A stretch of 64,000 nucleotides of DNA from Ralstonia condita (GTDB taxonomy: Bacteria; Pseudomonadota; Gammaproteobacteria; Burkholderiales; Burkholderiaceae). The stretch covers positions 744,001-808,000 of the forward strand of contig NZ_CATYWO010000001.1 of the NCBI RefSeq assembly GCF_958405655.1, given 5' to 3'. The translations under genes were made by a program, and so were the position numbers. Of this stretch, positions 1-8,776 are shown one piece after another; position 1 is the stretch's first letter; every line of letters begins with the position of its first letter. The notes under the pieces are model-generated. The model saw nothing but the letters and a program-made list of their open reading frames with translations. It was not told the DNA's origin and made no database searches.

Positions 1-1
1 C

Positions 2-658
2 GTGGTCGTACTGGCACCGTTCGCGTCGCGTGCGGCGCTGGAATACGCCGATGTGCTGCTGCCGACCGCGCCGTTCACTGAAACCGCGGGTACGTTCGTG
101 AACTGCGAGGGCCTGCCGCAAAGCTTCAACGGCGTGGTGCGTGGTTTGGGCGATTCGCGCCCTGGCTGGAAGGTCCTGCGGGTGCTTGGCAATTTACTCA
201 ATCTGCCTGGCTTCGAATACGACACGTCGGAAGCTGTGCGTGACGAGGTGTTGGCCAAGCCGGTTGCCGGGCAGCTCTCCAACGCAACAACCGCGCAGAT
301 TACGGTGCCGGTTGCGGACAGTGTCGGCATCGAACGTCTGGCCGACGTCCCCATTTATCACGCTGACCCGATTGTGCGTCGAGCCGGTTCTCTGCAGCTG
401 ACCGCAGCCGCTCGCGCAGCCGTTCGTGCAGGCGTGTCCGCCGATGTATTCACGCAGTTGGGTCTGGCCGATGGCGATGCCGTCCGCGTGACGCAAGGGC
501 AGGGTAGTGTCGTGATGCCGGCGGTATTGGATCGGTCGCTGGCTTCCGGTGTGATCCGTGTGCCGGCTGCAACCGAAGCTTCGACCAAGTTGGGTGCGAT
601 GTTCGGTGCGGTGAGCGTTGAGAAGGTTGAATCGTCCGCGCTGGCGGCTACGGTGTAA
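2..658 (+). CDS. nuoG: NADH-quinone oxidoreductase subunit G, C-terminal part (left end cut)
   Basis: Only the last 218 residues are present and the reading frame is open to the window edge. The fragment shows the molybdopterin-oxidoreductase-type segment of NuoG (LLPTAPFTETAGTFVNCEG, then a C-terminal barrel region with DAVRVTQGQGSVVMPAVLD). NuoG is the large iron-sulfur subunit of the peripheral arm of complex I; its N-terminal cluster-binding domains lie outside the window. It is followed after 8 bp by nuoH, in the usual nuo order, so it is part of the same operon. The identification rests on both sequence character and context. Confidence 0.93.
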   Translation: MVVLAPFASRAALEYADVLLPTAPFTETAGTFVNCEGLPQSFNGVVRGLGDSRPGWKVLRVLGNLLNLPGFEYDTSEAVRDEVLAKPVAGQLSNATTAQITVPVADSVGIERLADVPIYHADPIVRRAGSLQLTAAARAAVRAGVSADVFTQLGLADGDAVRVTQGQGSVVMPAVLDRSLASGVIRVPAATEASTKLGAMFGAVSVEKVESSALAATV

Positions 659-666
659 GGGTCAAC

Positions 667-1731
667 ATGATCGAGTCGATTACATCTTTCGGCGCCGCCA
701 CCTTCGGCGGCTGGTGGCCGCTGGTCTGGACGCTGGTTCGTGCGGTTTGCATCATCTTGCCGCTGCTGCTGTGCGTGGCCTACCTGATTCTCTGGGAGCG
801 TAAGCTCATCGGCTGGATGCACGTGCGTCTGGGCCCGAACCGCGTGGGTCCGATGGGCTTGCTGCAGCCGATTGCAGACGTGCTCAAGCTGCTGCTCAAG
901 GAAGTCATGGTGCCGAGCGCGGTCAGCCGTGGCATGTACATCATCGCGCCACTGATGGTGCTGATGCCCGCTATAGCGATCTGGGCGGTGGTGCCGTTCC
1001 AGGCCGAGGCCGTGGTGTCGAACATCAACGCCGGCCTGCTGTACGTGATGGCAATCAGTTCGGTGGGCGTGTATGGCGTGATCCTTGCCGGCTGGGCCTC
1101 GAATTCCAAGTATGCGTTCCTGGGTGCGATGCGCGCATCGGCACAGATGATCTCGTACGAAATCGCCATGGGCTTTGCGCTTGTGACCGTGTTGATGGTC
1201 ACAGGCAGTCTGAACCTGTCCGATATCGTGAATTCCCAGAATCGCGGTTTCTTCGCCGATCACGGTATCAACATCCTGTCGTGGAATTGGCTGCCGCTGC
1301 TGCCGATGTTTGGCGTGTACTTCATCTCCGGCGTCGCCGAGACGAACCGTCATCCGTTCGATGTGGTGGAAGGTGAGTCGGAAATCGTGGCAGGCCACAT
1401 GATTGAGTACTCGGGGATGGCGTTCGCGCTGTTCTTCCTGGCTGAATACATCAACATGATCGTCATCTCGGCAATGACGGCGACGATGTTCCTGGGAGGC
1501 TGGGCCTCGCCGATCGATGCGCCGGTGCTCAACTGGATTCCGGGCTTCTTCTGGCTGCTGATCAAGGTATTCCTCCTGCTGTCGGTGTTCATCTGGCTGC
1601 GCGCATCGTTTCCGCGTTATCGCTATGACCAGATCATGCGTCTGGGCTGGAAGATCTTCATTCCGCTCACGGTGGGTTGGTTGGTCGTCGTCGCCATCTG
1701 GTTGGTGTCGCCCTGGAATATCTGGAAGTAA
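667..1731 (+). CDS. nuoH: NADH-quinone oxidoreductase subunit H
   Basis: 354 residues, the family's normal size. NuoH is the membrane subunit of complex I that joins the peripheral arm to the proton-pumping arm and forms part of the quinone cavity. Visible family signatures include ERKLIGWMHVRLGPNRVGP near residue 43, the GVYGVILAGWASNSKYAFLG segment and the conserved acidic stretch AETNRHPFDVVEGESEIVAG in the cytoplasmic loop. There are about eight hydrophobic membrane segments. The start ATG lies 8 bp after the nuoG stop, and nuoI follows after 20 bp with a GGAAGG ribosome-binding site. Confidence 0.97.
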   Translation: MIESITSFGAATFGGWWPLVWTLVRAVCIILPLLLCVAYLILWERKLIGWMHVRLGPNRVGPMGLLQPIADVLKLLLKEVMVPSAVSRGMYIIAPLMVLMPAIAIWAVVPFQAEAVVSNINAGLLYVMAISSVGVYGVILAGWASNSKYAFLGAMRASAQMISYEIAMGFALVTVLMVTGSLNLSDIVNSQNRGFFADHGINILSWNWLPLLPMFGVYFISGVAETNRHPFDVVEGESEIVAGHMIEYSGMAFALFFLAEYINMIVISAMTATMFLGGWASPIDAPVLNWIPGFFWLLIKVFLLLSVFIWLRASFPRYRYDQIMRLGWKIFIPLTVGWLVVVAIWLVSPWNIWK

Positions 1732-1751
1732 CGGGACAATAGGAAGGCACC

Positions 1752-2243
1752 ATGTTGCTTGCCATCAAGGAATTTTTTAACAGCCTGCTCCTGAAGGAAC
1801 TCTTCAAGGGGCTGGCCCTGACCGGGCGCTATCTGTTTGCGCGCAAGATCACGGTGCTCTTTCCGGAAGAGAAGACGCCGCTGTCACCGCGTTTCCGCGG
1901 TCTCCACGCGCTGCGGCGCTATCCGAACGGCGAGGAACGCTGCATCGCATGCAAGCTGTGCGAAGCCGTGTGTCCCGCCATGGCCATCACCATCGAATCG
2001 GACCAGCGCGACGACGGCACACGCCGCACGACGCGTTACGACATCGATCTGACCAAGTGCATTTTCTGCGGCTTCTGCGAAGAGGCTTGTCCCGTGGACG
2101 CCATTGTCGAAACCCACATCCTGGAATACCACGGTGAAAAGCGCGGCGACCTGTATTTCACCAAAGACATGCTGCTGGCCGTAGGCGACCGCTTCGAGCC
2201 GGAAATTGCGGCCAACAAGGCGGCCGACGCAAAGTACCGCTGA
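1752..2243 (+). CDS. nuoI: NADH-quinone oxidoreductase subunit I
   Basis: 163 residues. This is the ferredoxin-like subunit of complex I that carries clusters N6a and N6b on the path to quinone. Two complete 4Fe-4S motifs are visible: Cys64, 67, 70 and 74 (CIACKLCEAVCP) and Cys103, 106, 109 and 113 (CIFCGFCEEACP). The N-terminal 30 residues form the amphipathic helix that docks to the membrane arm. It sits between nuoH and nuoJ. Unlike the other tight junctions of the operon, it is followed by a 146-bp gap containing stem-loops. Confidence 0.97.
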   Translation: MLLAIKEFFNSLLLKELFKGLALTGRYLFARKITVLFPEEKTPLSPRFRGLHALRRYPNGEERCIACKLCEAVCPAMAITIESDQRDDGTRRTTRYDIDLTKCIFCGFCEEACPVDAIVETHILEYHGEKRGDLYFTKDMLLAVGDRFEPEIAANKAADAKYR

Positions 2244-2301
2244 TTCAAGACGCCTGCGGCGAAAGCGGCGGGTGGCGCAGTTGACATTCCGGAAGGACAA
2301 C

Positions 2302-2382
2302 GGCTCTTCGGGAGCCAACCAGTTGCGGCAGCGTTGAGCTGCGGCGGCTTTGGATAAGCGCGTGCCGCCAAACGGCGCGCGC
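2302..2382 (+). other. three consecutive stem-loops between nuoI and nuoJ
   Basis: The nuoI-nuoJ gap holds GGCTC-ttcgg-GAGCC (2302-2316), GCAGC-gttga-GCTGC (2328-2342) and a 10-bp stem GCGCGTGCCG/CGGCGCGCGC with one G-T pair (2358-2382). The last stem ends just before the AGGA of the nuoJ ribosome-binding site. None has a following T-run, so they are not typical terminators. An RNA-processing or translation-tuning role is inference. Confidence 0.45.
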
Positions 2383-2389
2383 CAGGATC

Positions 2390-3022
2390 ATGGAAACCAC
2401 GACGATCATCTTCTATTGTTTCGCGCTGGTGCTGGTGCTCGCAGCGCTGAAGGTCATCACCGCGAAGAACCCGGTTCACGCGGCGCTGTTCCTCGTGCTG
2501 TCGTTTTTCACCGCGGCGGCGATCTGGATGTTGCTCAAGGCGGAGTTCCTCGCGATCACGCTGGTGCTCGTTTATGTCGGAGCGGTGATGGTGCTGTTCC
2601 TGTTTGTGGTGATGATGATCGATATCGATATCGAGCACCTGCGCCGCGACTTCTGGACCTACGTCCCGATGGCCGCGTTCGTAGGCGTGGTCATCATCCT
2701 CGAAATGGCTGTCGTGCTCACCAAGACGTTCATGGGCCGTGTGCAGCCAGTGCAGGAGCTGCCCAAAGGGTTTAACGGCCCGAATACGCAGGCGTTGGGC
2801 AAGCTCATCTACACCGACTACATCTATGCATTTGAAGTTGCCGGCGTGGTGCTGCTGCTGGCGATCGTTGCCGCGGTTGCGCTGACTGCCCGGCGCCGCA
2901 AGGATACAAAGGCCCAGAACCCCTCCGAACAGATCCGGGTCCAGCGCAAGGATCGCGTGCGCCTGGTCTCGATGCCGGCGGAAAAGGCGGCCGGCGTTGC
3001 TTCGGCTGAATCCAAAAGCTGA
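2390..3022 (+). CDS. nuoJ: NADH-quinone oxidoreductase subunit J
   Basis: 210 residues with five hydrophobic segments in the first 170 and a hydrophilic, charged C-terminal tail rich in Lys, Arg and Ala. NuoJ is a membrane-arm subunit of complex I; its third helix carries a pi-bulge important for coupling. The sequence VKVITAKNPVHAALFLVLSF is not exact here, but the motif KNPVHAALFLVLSFF is clear near residue 25, followed by the typical FLAITLVLVYVGAVMVLFLF. It precedes nuoK by 17 bp. The start ATG follows AGGA at proper spacing. Confidence 0.95.
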   Translation: METTTIIFYCFALVLVLAALKVITAKNPVHAALFLVLSFFTAAAIWMLLKAEFLAITLVLVYVGAVMVLFLFVVMMIDIDIEHLRRDFWTYVPMAAFVGVVIILEMAVVLTKTFMGRVQPVQELPKGFNGPNTQALGKLIYTDYIYAFEVAGVVLLLAIVAAVALTARRRKDTKAQNPSEQIRVQRKDRVRLVSMPAEKAAGVASAESKS

Positions 3023-3039
3023 GCCCCGGGAGAATCCAT

Positions 3040-3351
3040 ATGTCTTCGCTGTCCCTCGCCCATTACCTCGTGCTCGGCGCGGTGCTGTTTGCCATCAGCA
3101 TCGTCGGCATCTTCCTGAACCGCAAGAACGTGATCGTGCTGCTGATGGCGATCGAGCTCATGCTCCTTGCGGTCAACATGAACTTCGTCGCGTTCTCCCA
3201 TTACCTGGGTGATCTGGCGGGGCAGGTATTCGTGTTTTTCATCCTGACGGTGGCTGCGGCGGAATCCGCGATCGGTCTCGCCATCCTGGTGGTGCTGTTC
3301 CGTAACCTGGACACCATCAACGTCGACGATCTGGACAGCCTCAAGGGCTGA
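3040..3351 (+). CDS. nuoK: NADH-quinone oxidoreductase subunit K
   Basis: 103 residues and three membrane helices, the size and layout of NuoK, an MrpC-like subunit of the complex I membrane arm. Family hallmarks are visible: the intramembrane Glu in LLMAIELMLLAVNMNFVAF, and a second conserved Glu in TVAAAESAIGLAILV. It is placed between nuoJ and nuoL, with a GGGAGA ribosome-binding site before the ATG. Confidence 0.97.
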   Translation: MSSLSLAHYLVLGAVLFAISIVGIFLNRKNVIVLLMAIELMLLAVNMNFVAFSHYLGDLAGQVFVFFILTVAAAESAIGLAILVVLFRNLDTINVDDLDSLKG

Positions 3352-3380
3352 CCGCCGCATCCACCTATAAGAAGCGTTCC

Positions 3381-5441
3381 ATGGCTACCACGCTCAACCC
3401 CAACCTGCTGCTGGCGATTCCGCTTGCGCCGCTGGCCGGCGCGGCGATCGCCGGGCTGTTCGGCACCAAGTTTTTTGGTGAGAAGATCGGCCGCGCGGCG
3501 TCCCACACTGTCACCATCCTTGGTGTCGCGATCGCCTTCGTCTTATCAGCACTGACGCTGTCTGACGTCATGAATGGCGCCGGTTACAACGGTACCGTCT
3601 ATGAGTGGATGTCAGTCGGCCCGCTGAAGATGGAGGTCGGTTTCCTCATCGATTCGCTCACGGCGATGATGATGTGCGTGGTGACCTTCGTCTCGCTGAT
3701 GGTGCACATCTACACCATCGGCTACATGGCGGAAGACGACGGTTATAACCGTTTCTTCGCGTACATCTCGCTGTTCACGTTCTCCATGTTGATGCTCGTG
3801 ATGAGCAACAACTTCCTGCAGCTGTTCTTCGGCTGGGAAGCGGTGGGCCTGGTGTCGTACCTGCTGATCGGCTTCTGGTTCAAGCGTCCGACGGCCATCT
3901 ACGCCAACATGAAGGCGTTCCTGGTCAACCGCGTGGGCGATTTCGGCTTCGTGCTTGGCATCGGCCTGCTGCTGGCATACAGCGGTAGCCTGAGCTATGC
4001 CGACGTGTTTGCGGCCCGCGACAATCTGGCCACGATCGGCTTCCCGGGCACCGATTGGCACATGCTGACGGTCGCTTGCATCTGCCTGTTCATCGGCGCG
4101 ATGGGTAAGTCGGCGCAGTTCCCGCTGCACGTGTGGCTGCCCGACTCGATGGAAGGCCCGACGCCGATCTCCGCACTGATTCACGCAGCCACGATGGTGA
4201 CGGCCGGTATCTTCATGGTCGCGCGCATGTCGCCGCTGTTCGAGCTGTCGGACACCGCGCTGTCGTTTGTGCTGATCATTGGTGCCATCACCGCGCTGTT
4301 CATGGGCTTCCTGGGCATCATCCAGACCGACATCAAGCGTGTGGTGGCGTACTCCACGCTGTCGCAGCTGGGCTACATGACCGTCGCGCTGGGCGCATCG
4401 GCCTATCAGGTTGCGGTGTTCCACCTGATGACGCACGCGTTCTTCAAGGCGTTGCTGTTCCTCGGCGCCGGCTCGGTCATCATCGGCATGCACCACGATC
4501 AGGACATGCGCAACATGGGCGGCCTGCGCAAGTACATGCCGATCACGTGGCTGACGTCGCTGGTAGGTTCGCTGGCACTGGTTGGCACCCCGTTCTTCGC
4601 AGGCTTCTATTCGAAGGACTCGATCATCGAAGCGGTGCGCGAATCGCACCTGCCGGGCGCTGGCTTCGCTTACTGGGCGGTGCTGGCCGGCGTGTTCGTG
4701 ACTGCGTTCTACTCGTTCCGCATGTACTTCCTGGTGTTCCACGGTGAAGAGCGTTTCGGCACGGCCCACGCTCATCATGACGATCACCATGAAGAGGAGG
4801 AGGGTGGCCACGACCATCACCACGGCCTTGCGCCGGGCGAGAAGCCGCACGAGTCGCCCTGGGTTGTGACGGTCCCGCTGGTCTTGTTGGCAATCCCGTC
4901 GGTCATCATCGGTGCCATGGCGATTCAGCCGATGTTGTTCGGCGAGTTCTTCAAGCACGGTGTGGTGTTCTCGGAAGTCATCTTCAATGCTGACAACCAC
5001 GAAGCAATGAAGGTGCTGGCTGAAGATTTCCATGGCTGGGTCGAGATGGCTTTGCACGGCTTCACGTCAGCGCCGTTCATCCTGCTGCTGGCGGGCGTGG
5101 TGCTGTCGTGGTTCTTCTACCTGAAGCGCCCCGATATCCCGGCCGCAATTGCAAGCCGTTTCTCCGGCGTCTACAAATTGCTGGACAACAAGTACTACAT
5201 GGACAAGATCAACGAGATCGTCTTCGCCAACGGCGCGGTCAAGTTTGGCCGCGGCTTGTGGAAGGGCGGCGATCAGGGTGTGATCGATGGCGTGGTCGTC
5301 AACGGCAGCGCGCGTCTGGTGGGGTGGTTCGCGAGCGTCGTACGCCTGCTCCAGTCCGGTTACATCTATGACTATGCGTTCGCGATGATTGTCGGCACGG
5401 TTGCGCTGCTGACGTACTTCGTGTTCCTTGCGGGCAAATAA
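3381..5441 (+). CDS. nuoL: NADH-quinone oxidoreductase subunit L
   Basis: 686 residues. This is the distal antiporter-like, proton-pumping subunit of complex I with the long lateral helix. Conserved antiporter features are visible: FFGWEAVGLVSYLLIGFW, the channel segment PLHVWLPDSMEGPTPISALI, the Lys-bearing TDIKRVVAYSTLSQLGYM and HAFFKALLFLGAGS. A His/Glu-rich loop (HHDDHHEEEEGGHDHHHG, around residue 467) lies before the last helices. It is hydrophilic and could bind metal, although such loops occur in other betaproteobacterial NuoL proteins as well. nuoM follows after 12 bp. Confidence 0.97.
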   Translation: MATTLNPNLLLAIPLAPLAGAAIAGLFGTKFFGEKIGRAASHTVTILGVAIAFVLSALTLSDVMNGAGYNGTVYEWMSVGPLKMEVGFLIDSLTAMMMCVVTFVSLMVHIYTIGYMAEDDGYNRFFAYISLFTFSMLMLVMSNNFLQLFFGWEAVGLVSYLLIGFWFKRPTAIYANMKAFLVNRVGDFGFVLGIGLLLAYSGSLSYADVFAARDNLATIGFPGTDWHMLTVACICLFIGAMGKSAQFPLHVWLPDSMEGPTPISALIHAATMVTAGIFMVARMSPLFELSDTALSFVLIIGAITALFMGFLGIIQTDIKRVVAYSTLSQLGYMTVALGASAYQVAVFHLMTHAFFKALLFLGAGSVIIGMHHDQDMRNMGGLRKYMPITWLTSLVGSLALVGTPFFAGFYSKDSIIEAVRESHLPGAGFAYWAVLAGVFVTAFYSFRMYFLVFHGEERFGTAHAHHDDHHEEEEGGHDHHHGLAPGEKPHESPWVVTVPLVLLAIPSVIIGAMAIQPMLFGEFFKHGVVFSEVIFNADNHEAMKVLAEDFHGWVEMALHGFTSAPFILLLAGVVLSWFFYLKRPDIPAAIASRFSGVYKLLDNKYYMDKINEIVFANGAVKFGRGLWKGGDQGVIDGVVVNGSARLVGWFASVVRLLQSGYIYDYAFAMIVGTVALLTYFVFLAGK

Positions 5442-5453
5442 GGGATAACAAAA

Positions 5454-6920
5454 ATGGTTCTGTCTTTTGCGATCTGGCTGCCGATTTTCTTCGGCGTGCT
5501 GGTGCTGGCCTCGGGCTCAGACCGCAATCCCGGTTATGTCCGCTGGATGTCGCTGATCGGTTCACTGATCAGCTTCGTGATGACGCTGCCGCTGATCACG
5601 CGCTTCGATAAAACGACTGCCGCGATGCAGTTCGTCGAGAAGTCGAGCTGGATCGAACGCTTCCACATCAGCTACTACCTGGGTGTCGACGGCATTTCGA
5701 TGTGGTTCGTCGTGCTGACGTCTTTCATCACCGTGATCGTCGTGATCTCGGCCTGGGAAGTGATCACAGAGCGCGTGGCGCAGTACATGGCCGCGTTCCT
5801 GATTCTGTCGGGTCTGATGATCGGCGTGTTCGCGTCGCTCGACGGCATGCTGTTCTATGTATTTTTCGAGGCCACGCTGATCCCGATGTACATCATCATC
5901 GGCGTGTGGGGTGGTCCGAACCGCGTCTACGCGGCGATCAAGTTCTTTCTGTACACGCTGCTCGGCTCTCTGCTGATGCTGATTGCCCTGCTGTATCTGT
6001 ACTTCCACAGCGGTACGTTCGAAATCCTCCAGTGGCACGAGGTCAAGCTGTCGCTGAACGAGCAGATCCTGTTGTTCATCGCCTTCTTCATGGCGTTTGC
6101 CGTGAAGGTGCCGATGTGGCCGGTCCATACTTGGCTGCCCGACGCCCACGTGGAAGCGCCTACGGGCGGTTCCGTGGTGCTGGCCGCGATCATGCTGAAG
6201 CTGGGCGCTTACGGCTTTCTGCGATTCTCGTTGCCGATCGCGCCGGATGCCAGCCATAGCCTGTCCGCATTCATCATCGCGATCTCGCTGGTCGCCGTGA
6301 TCTACATCGGCCTGGTGGCGCTGGTGCAAGCCGACATGAAAAAGCTGGTCGCCTATTCGTCGATCGCGCACATGGGTTTTGTCACACTGGGCTTCTTCAT
6401 CTTCAACGAGATCGGTGTCGAAGGCGGTATCGTCCAGATGATTTCGCACGGCTTCATCTCGGGCGCGATGTTCCTGTGCATTGGTGTGCTGTATGACCGT
6501 GTGCACTCTCGCCAGATCGCTGATTACGGCGGTGTGGTGAACACGATGCCGAAGTTCGCGGCGCTGTCGGTGTTCTTTGCAATGGCCAACTGCGGCCTGC
6601 CGGCAACCTCTGGCTTCGTTGGCGAATTCATGGTGATCCTGGGTTCTGTCAAGTTAAACTTCTGGATCGGCTTGCTGGCCGCGACGGCACTGATCCTGGG
6701 CGCAGCGTATTCGTTGTGGATGGTCAAGCGCGTGATCTTCGGTGATGTGACCCACAAGCACGTGGCCGAGCTGAAGGACCTGAATTGCCGCGAGTTCTTC
6801 ATGCTGGGCGTGCTCGCGATCGCCACGCTGTACATGGGCCTGTATCCGAAGCCCTTCACTGATGTCATGCACGCGTCCGTGGTGAATCTCCTCACCCACG
6901 TGGCACAGAGCAAGCTGTAA
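5454..6920 (+). CDS. nuoM: NADH-quinone oxidoreductase subunit M
   Basis: 488 residues, about 14 membrane helices. NuoM is the middle antiporter-like proton channel of complex I. Visible signatures are LGVDGISMWFVVLTSF, FFEATLIPMYIIIGVWGG (with the conserved Glu), the VKVPMWPVHTWLPDAHVEAP channel segment and ADMKKLVAYSSIAHMGFV. The start ATG is 12 bp after nuoL and nuoN follows 16 bp later with a GGGGAGA ribosome-binding site, so the genes are co-transcribed. Confidence 0.97.
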   Translation: MVLSFAIWLPIFFGVLVLASGSDRNPGYVRWMSLIGSLISFVMTLPLITRFDKTTAAMQFVEKSSWIERFHISYYLGVDGISMWFVVLTSFITVIVVISAWEVITERVAQYMAAFLILSGLMIGVFASLDGMLFYVFFEATLIPMYIIIGVWGGPNRVYAAIKFFLYTLLGSLLMLIALLYLYFHSGTFEILQWHEVKLSLNEQILLFIAFFMAFAVKVPMWPVHTWLPDAHVEAPTGGSVVLAAIMLKLGAYGFLRFSLPIAPDASHSLSAFIIAISLVAVIYIGLVALVQADMKKLVAYSSIAHMGFVTLGFFIFNEIGVEGGIVQMISHGFISGAMFLCIGVLYDRVHSRQIADYGGVVNTMPKFAALSVFFAMANCGLPATSGFVGEFMVILGSVKLNFWIGLLAATALILGAAYSLWMVKRVIFGDVTHKHVAELKDLNCREFFMLGVLAIATLYMGLYPKPFTDVMHASVVNLLTHVAQSKL

Positions 6921-6936
6921 GCGGGGAGAAGAAACC

Positions 6937-8412
6937 ATGCAATCGTCCTCATCCATGGCGGCCATCGCCCCGATCATCTTCCTCGCACTTGGTATTGGTG
7001 CCGTCAACTGGATTGATCTGGCGCGAGGCCAGCAGCGCAGCAGCGTTGCCTATCCGGTGTCGCTCGTCATTACGCTGGTGCTTGCCGTGTGGTTTTCGAT
7101 CAATGCGGCCGGCGGCGAAACGCACTATGCGTTCAGCAAACTGGCGGTGATTGATCCGATGGCCAACGTGCTGTGTGCAACTGCTGCGCTGGCGCTGTTC
7201 GCCACGCTGGTGTACACGCGGAAGTATTTGGCAGACCGCGACATGTATAACGGCGAGTTCTACATGTTCTCGCTCTTCACGCTGGGTGGTCAGGTGGTGA
7301 TGATCACCGGCAACAACTTCCTGACCCTTTATCTCGGTCTGGAGTTGCTGTCGCTGGCGTCCTACACGCTGGTCGCGTTGCGTCGCCGCTCGAACGTGTC
7401 GTCGGAATCGGCGATGAAGTATTTCATTCTGGGTGCCCTGGCGTCGGGCCTGCTTCTGTATGGCATGTCGATGCTGTACGGCGCGACCGGATCGCTGGAC
7501 CTGGGTGAGGTATTCCGCGCAATCAACACCGGCAATATCAACAAGACGATCCTGGTGTTTGGCGTCGTATTCCTGGTGGCAGGGCTGGCCTTCAAACTGG
7601 GTGTCGCACCCTTCCACATGTGGGTGCCGGATGTGTACCAAGGCTCCCCCACGGCGGTGACGCTGCTGATTGCGGGGGCGCCGAAGCTGGCAGCGTTTGC
7701 AATGGCGCTGCGTATCCTGGTCGAGGGGATGCTGCCCCTGGCGTTCGACTGGCAGAACATGCTGATCGTGTTGGCGGTCGTGTCGTTGGCCGTGGGCAAC
7801 ATCACGGGTGTGGTGCAGACCAACTTCAAGCGCCTGCTGGGGTACTCGACGGTTTCGCACATGGGTTTCCTGCTGCTTGGGTTGCTCTCGGGCGTCAGCG
7901 CCGGCAAGCCGAACCTCACGGCCCAGGCCTACAGCGCATCGATGTTCTACGCGATCACCTATGTGCTCACCGCGCTGGGAGCCTTCGGCATGATTCTGTT
8001 GCTGGCGCGCAAGGGCTATGAAGCAGAGGAGATCGCTGACCTGAAGGGCTTGTCGAAGAAGAGCCCCTGGTTTGCGCTCCTGATGCTGTTCATGATGATG
8101 TCCCTGGCAGGTCTGCCGCCGACGGTCGGTTTCTATGCCAAGTTGTCCGTGCTGGGCGCTGTGGTGGACGCCGGCATGTCATGGCTGGCCATCGTGGCTG
8201 TGCTGTTCTCACTGGTTGGCGCGTTCTACTACCTGCGTGTCGTGAAGGCGATGTACTTTGACGCGCCGGCGGATGAAGGCCCTGTGGAAGCGACCTTTGG
8301 CTTGCGCTCGCTGCTGTCGGTCAATGGCCTGCTGGTCTTGCTGCTGGGTATCTTCCCGGCGAGCCTGATGGCCCTCTGCTATCAGGCCATCCGCCTGACC
8401 CTGGCTTCCTAG
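6937..8412 (+). CDS. nuoN: NADH-quinone oxidoreductase subunit N
   Basis: 491 residues. This is the third antiporter-like subunit of the complex I membrane arm and the last nuo gene. Typical segments include LGLELLSLASYTLVALRR, AFKLGVAPFHMWVPDVYQGS and TNFKRLLGYSTVSHMGFLLL, with the functionally important Glu and Lys residues in place. A start slightly downstream (second Met, residue 7) is also possible. The DUF2818 gene follows after only 10 bp and probably shares the transcript. Confidence 0.97.
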   Translation: MQSSSSMAAIAPIIFLALGIGAVNWIDLARGQQRSSVAYPVSLVITLVLAVWFSINAAGGETHYAFSKLAVIDPMANVLCATAALALFATLVYTRKYLADRDMYNGEFYMFSLFTLGGQVVMITGNNFLTLYLGLELLSLASYTLVALRRRSNVSSESAMKYFILGALASGLLLYGMSMLYGATGSLDLGEVFRAINTGNINKTILVFGVVFLVAGLAFKLGVAPFHMWVPDVYQGSPTAVTLLIAGAPKLAAFAMALRILVEGMLPLAFDWQNMLIVLAVVSLAVGNITGVVQTNFKRLLGYSTVSHMGFLLLGLLSGVSAGKPNLTAQAYSASMFYAITYVLTALGAFGMILLLARKGYEAEEIADLKGLSKKSPWFALLMLFMMMSLAGLPPTVGFYAKLSVLGAVVDAGMSWLAIVAVLFSLVGAFYYLRVVKAMYFDAPADEGPVEATFGLRSLLSVNGLLVLLLGIFPASLMALCYQAIRLTLAS

Positions 8413-8422
8413 TCGGCGGTTC

Positions 8423-8731
8423 ATGATGAGCGCTTCGACGAGCGGCCTGTTTGTCATCGTATTGGCACTGATCGGTGCGAATCTGCCGTTCGTCAATCAA
8501 CGCGTGCTGGCCCTGGTGCCGGCACGCTGGCCACGCAAGCCGTTCTGGTTGCGTGGCGTCGAGCTGATTGCCATGTATGTGATGGTGGGGTTGATCGGTT
8601 TCGGCATCGAATCAAGCCAGGGCAATGCCTTCCCGCAGGGGTGGCAGTTCTACGCAGTCACAGCCTGCCTGATGCTGGTATTCGCGTTTCCCGGCTTTAC
8701 GTGGCAGTACCTGGTTCGCCACCCCCGTTGA
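8423..8731 (+). CDS. DUF2818 family membrane protein
   Basis: 102 residues with three or four hydrophobic segments (residues 7-22, 45-62 and 74-94) and a motif NLPFVNQRVL near the N-terminus. The length, this motif and the position directly behind nuoN match the DUF2818 family that accompanies nuo operons in Burkholderiales. A role in complex I assembly or stability is a context-based guess; no function is established. ATG codons at 8423 and 8426 are both possible starts. Confidence 0.8.
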   Translation: MMSASTSGLFVIVLALIGANLPFVNQRVLALVPARWPRKPFWLRGVELIAMYVMVGLIGFGIESSQGNAFPQGWQFYAVTACLMLVFAFPGFTWQYLVRHPR

Positions 8732-8776
8732 CCATCCGCCGTGCAGGTATCCGCTGTCTCGGCACGAGAGAGCGCC

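Noticed and set aside
2350..2775. 141-codon frame starting in the nuoI-nuoJ gap
   Set aside because: It overlaps nuoJ in another frame and has no family character.
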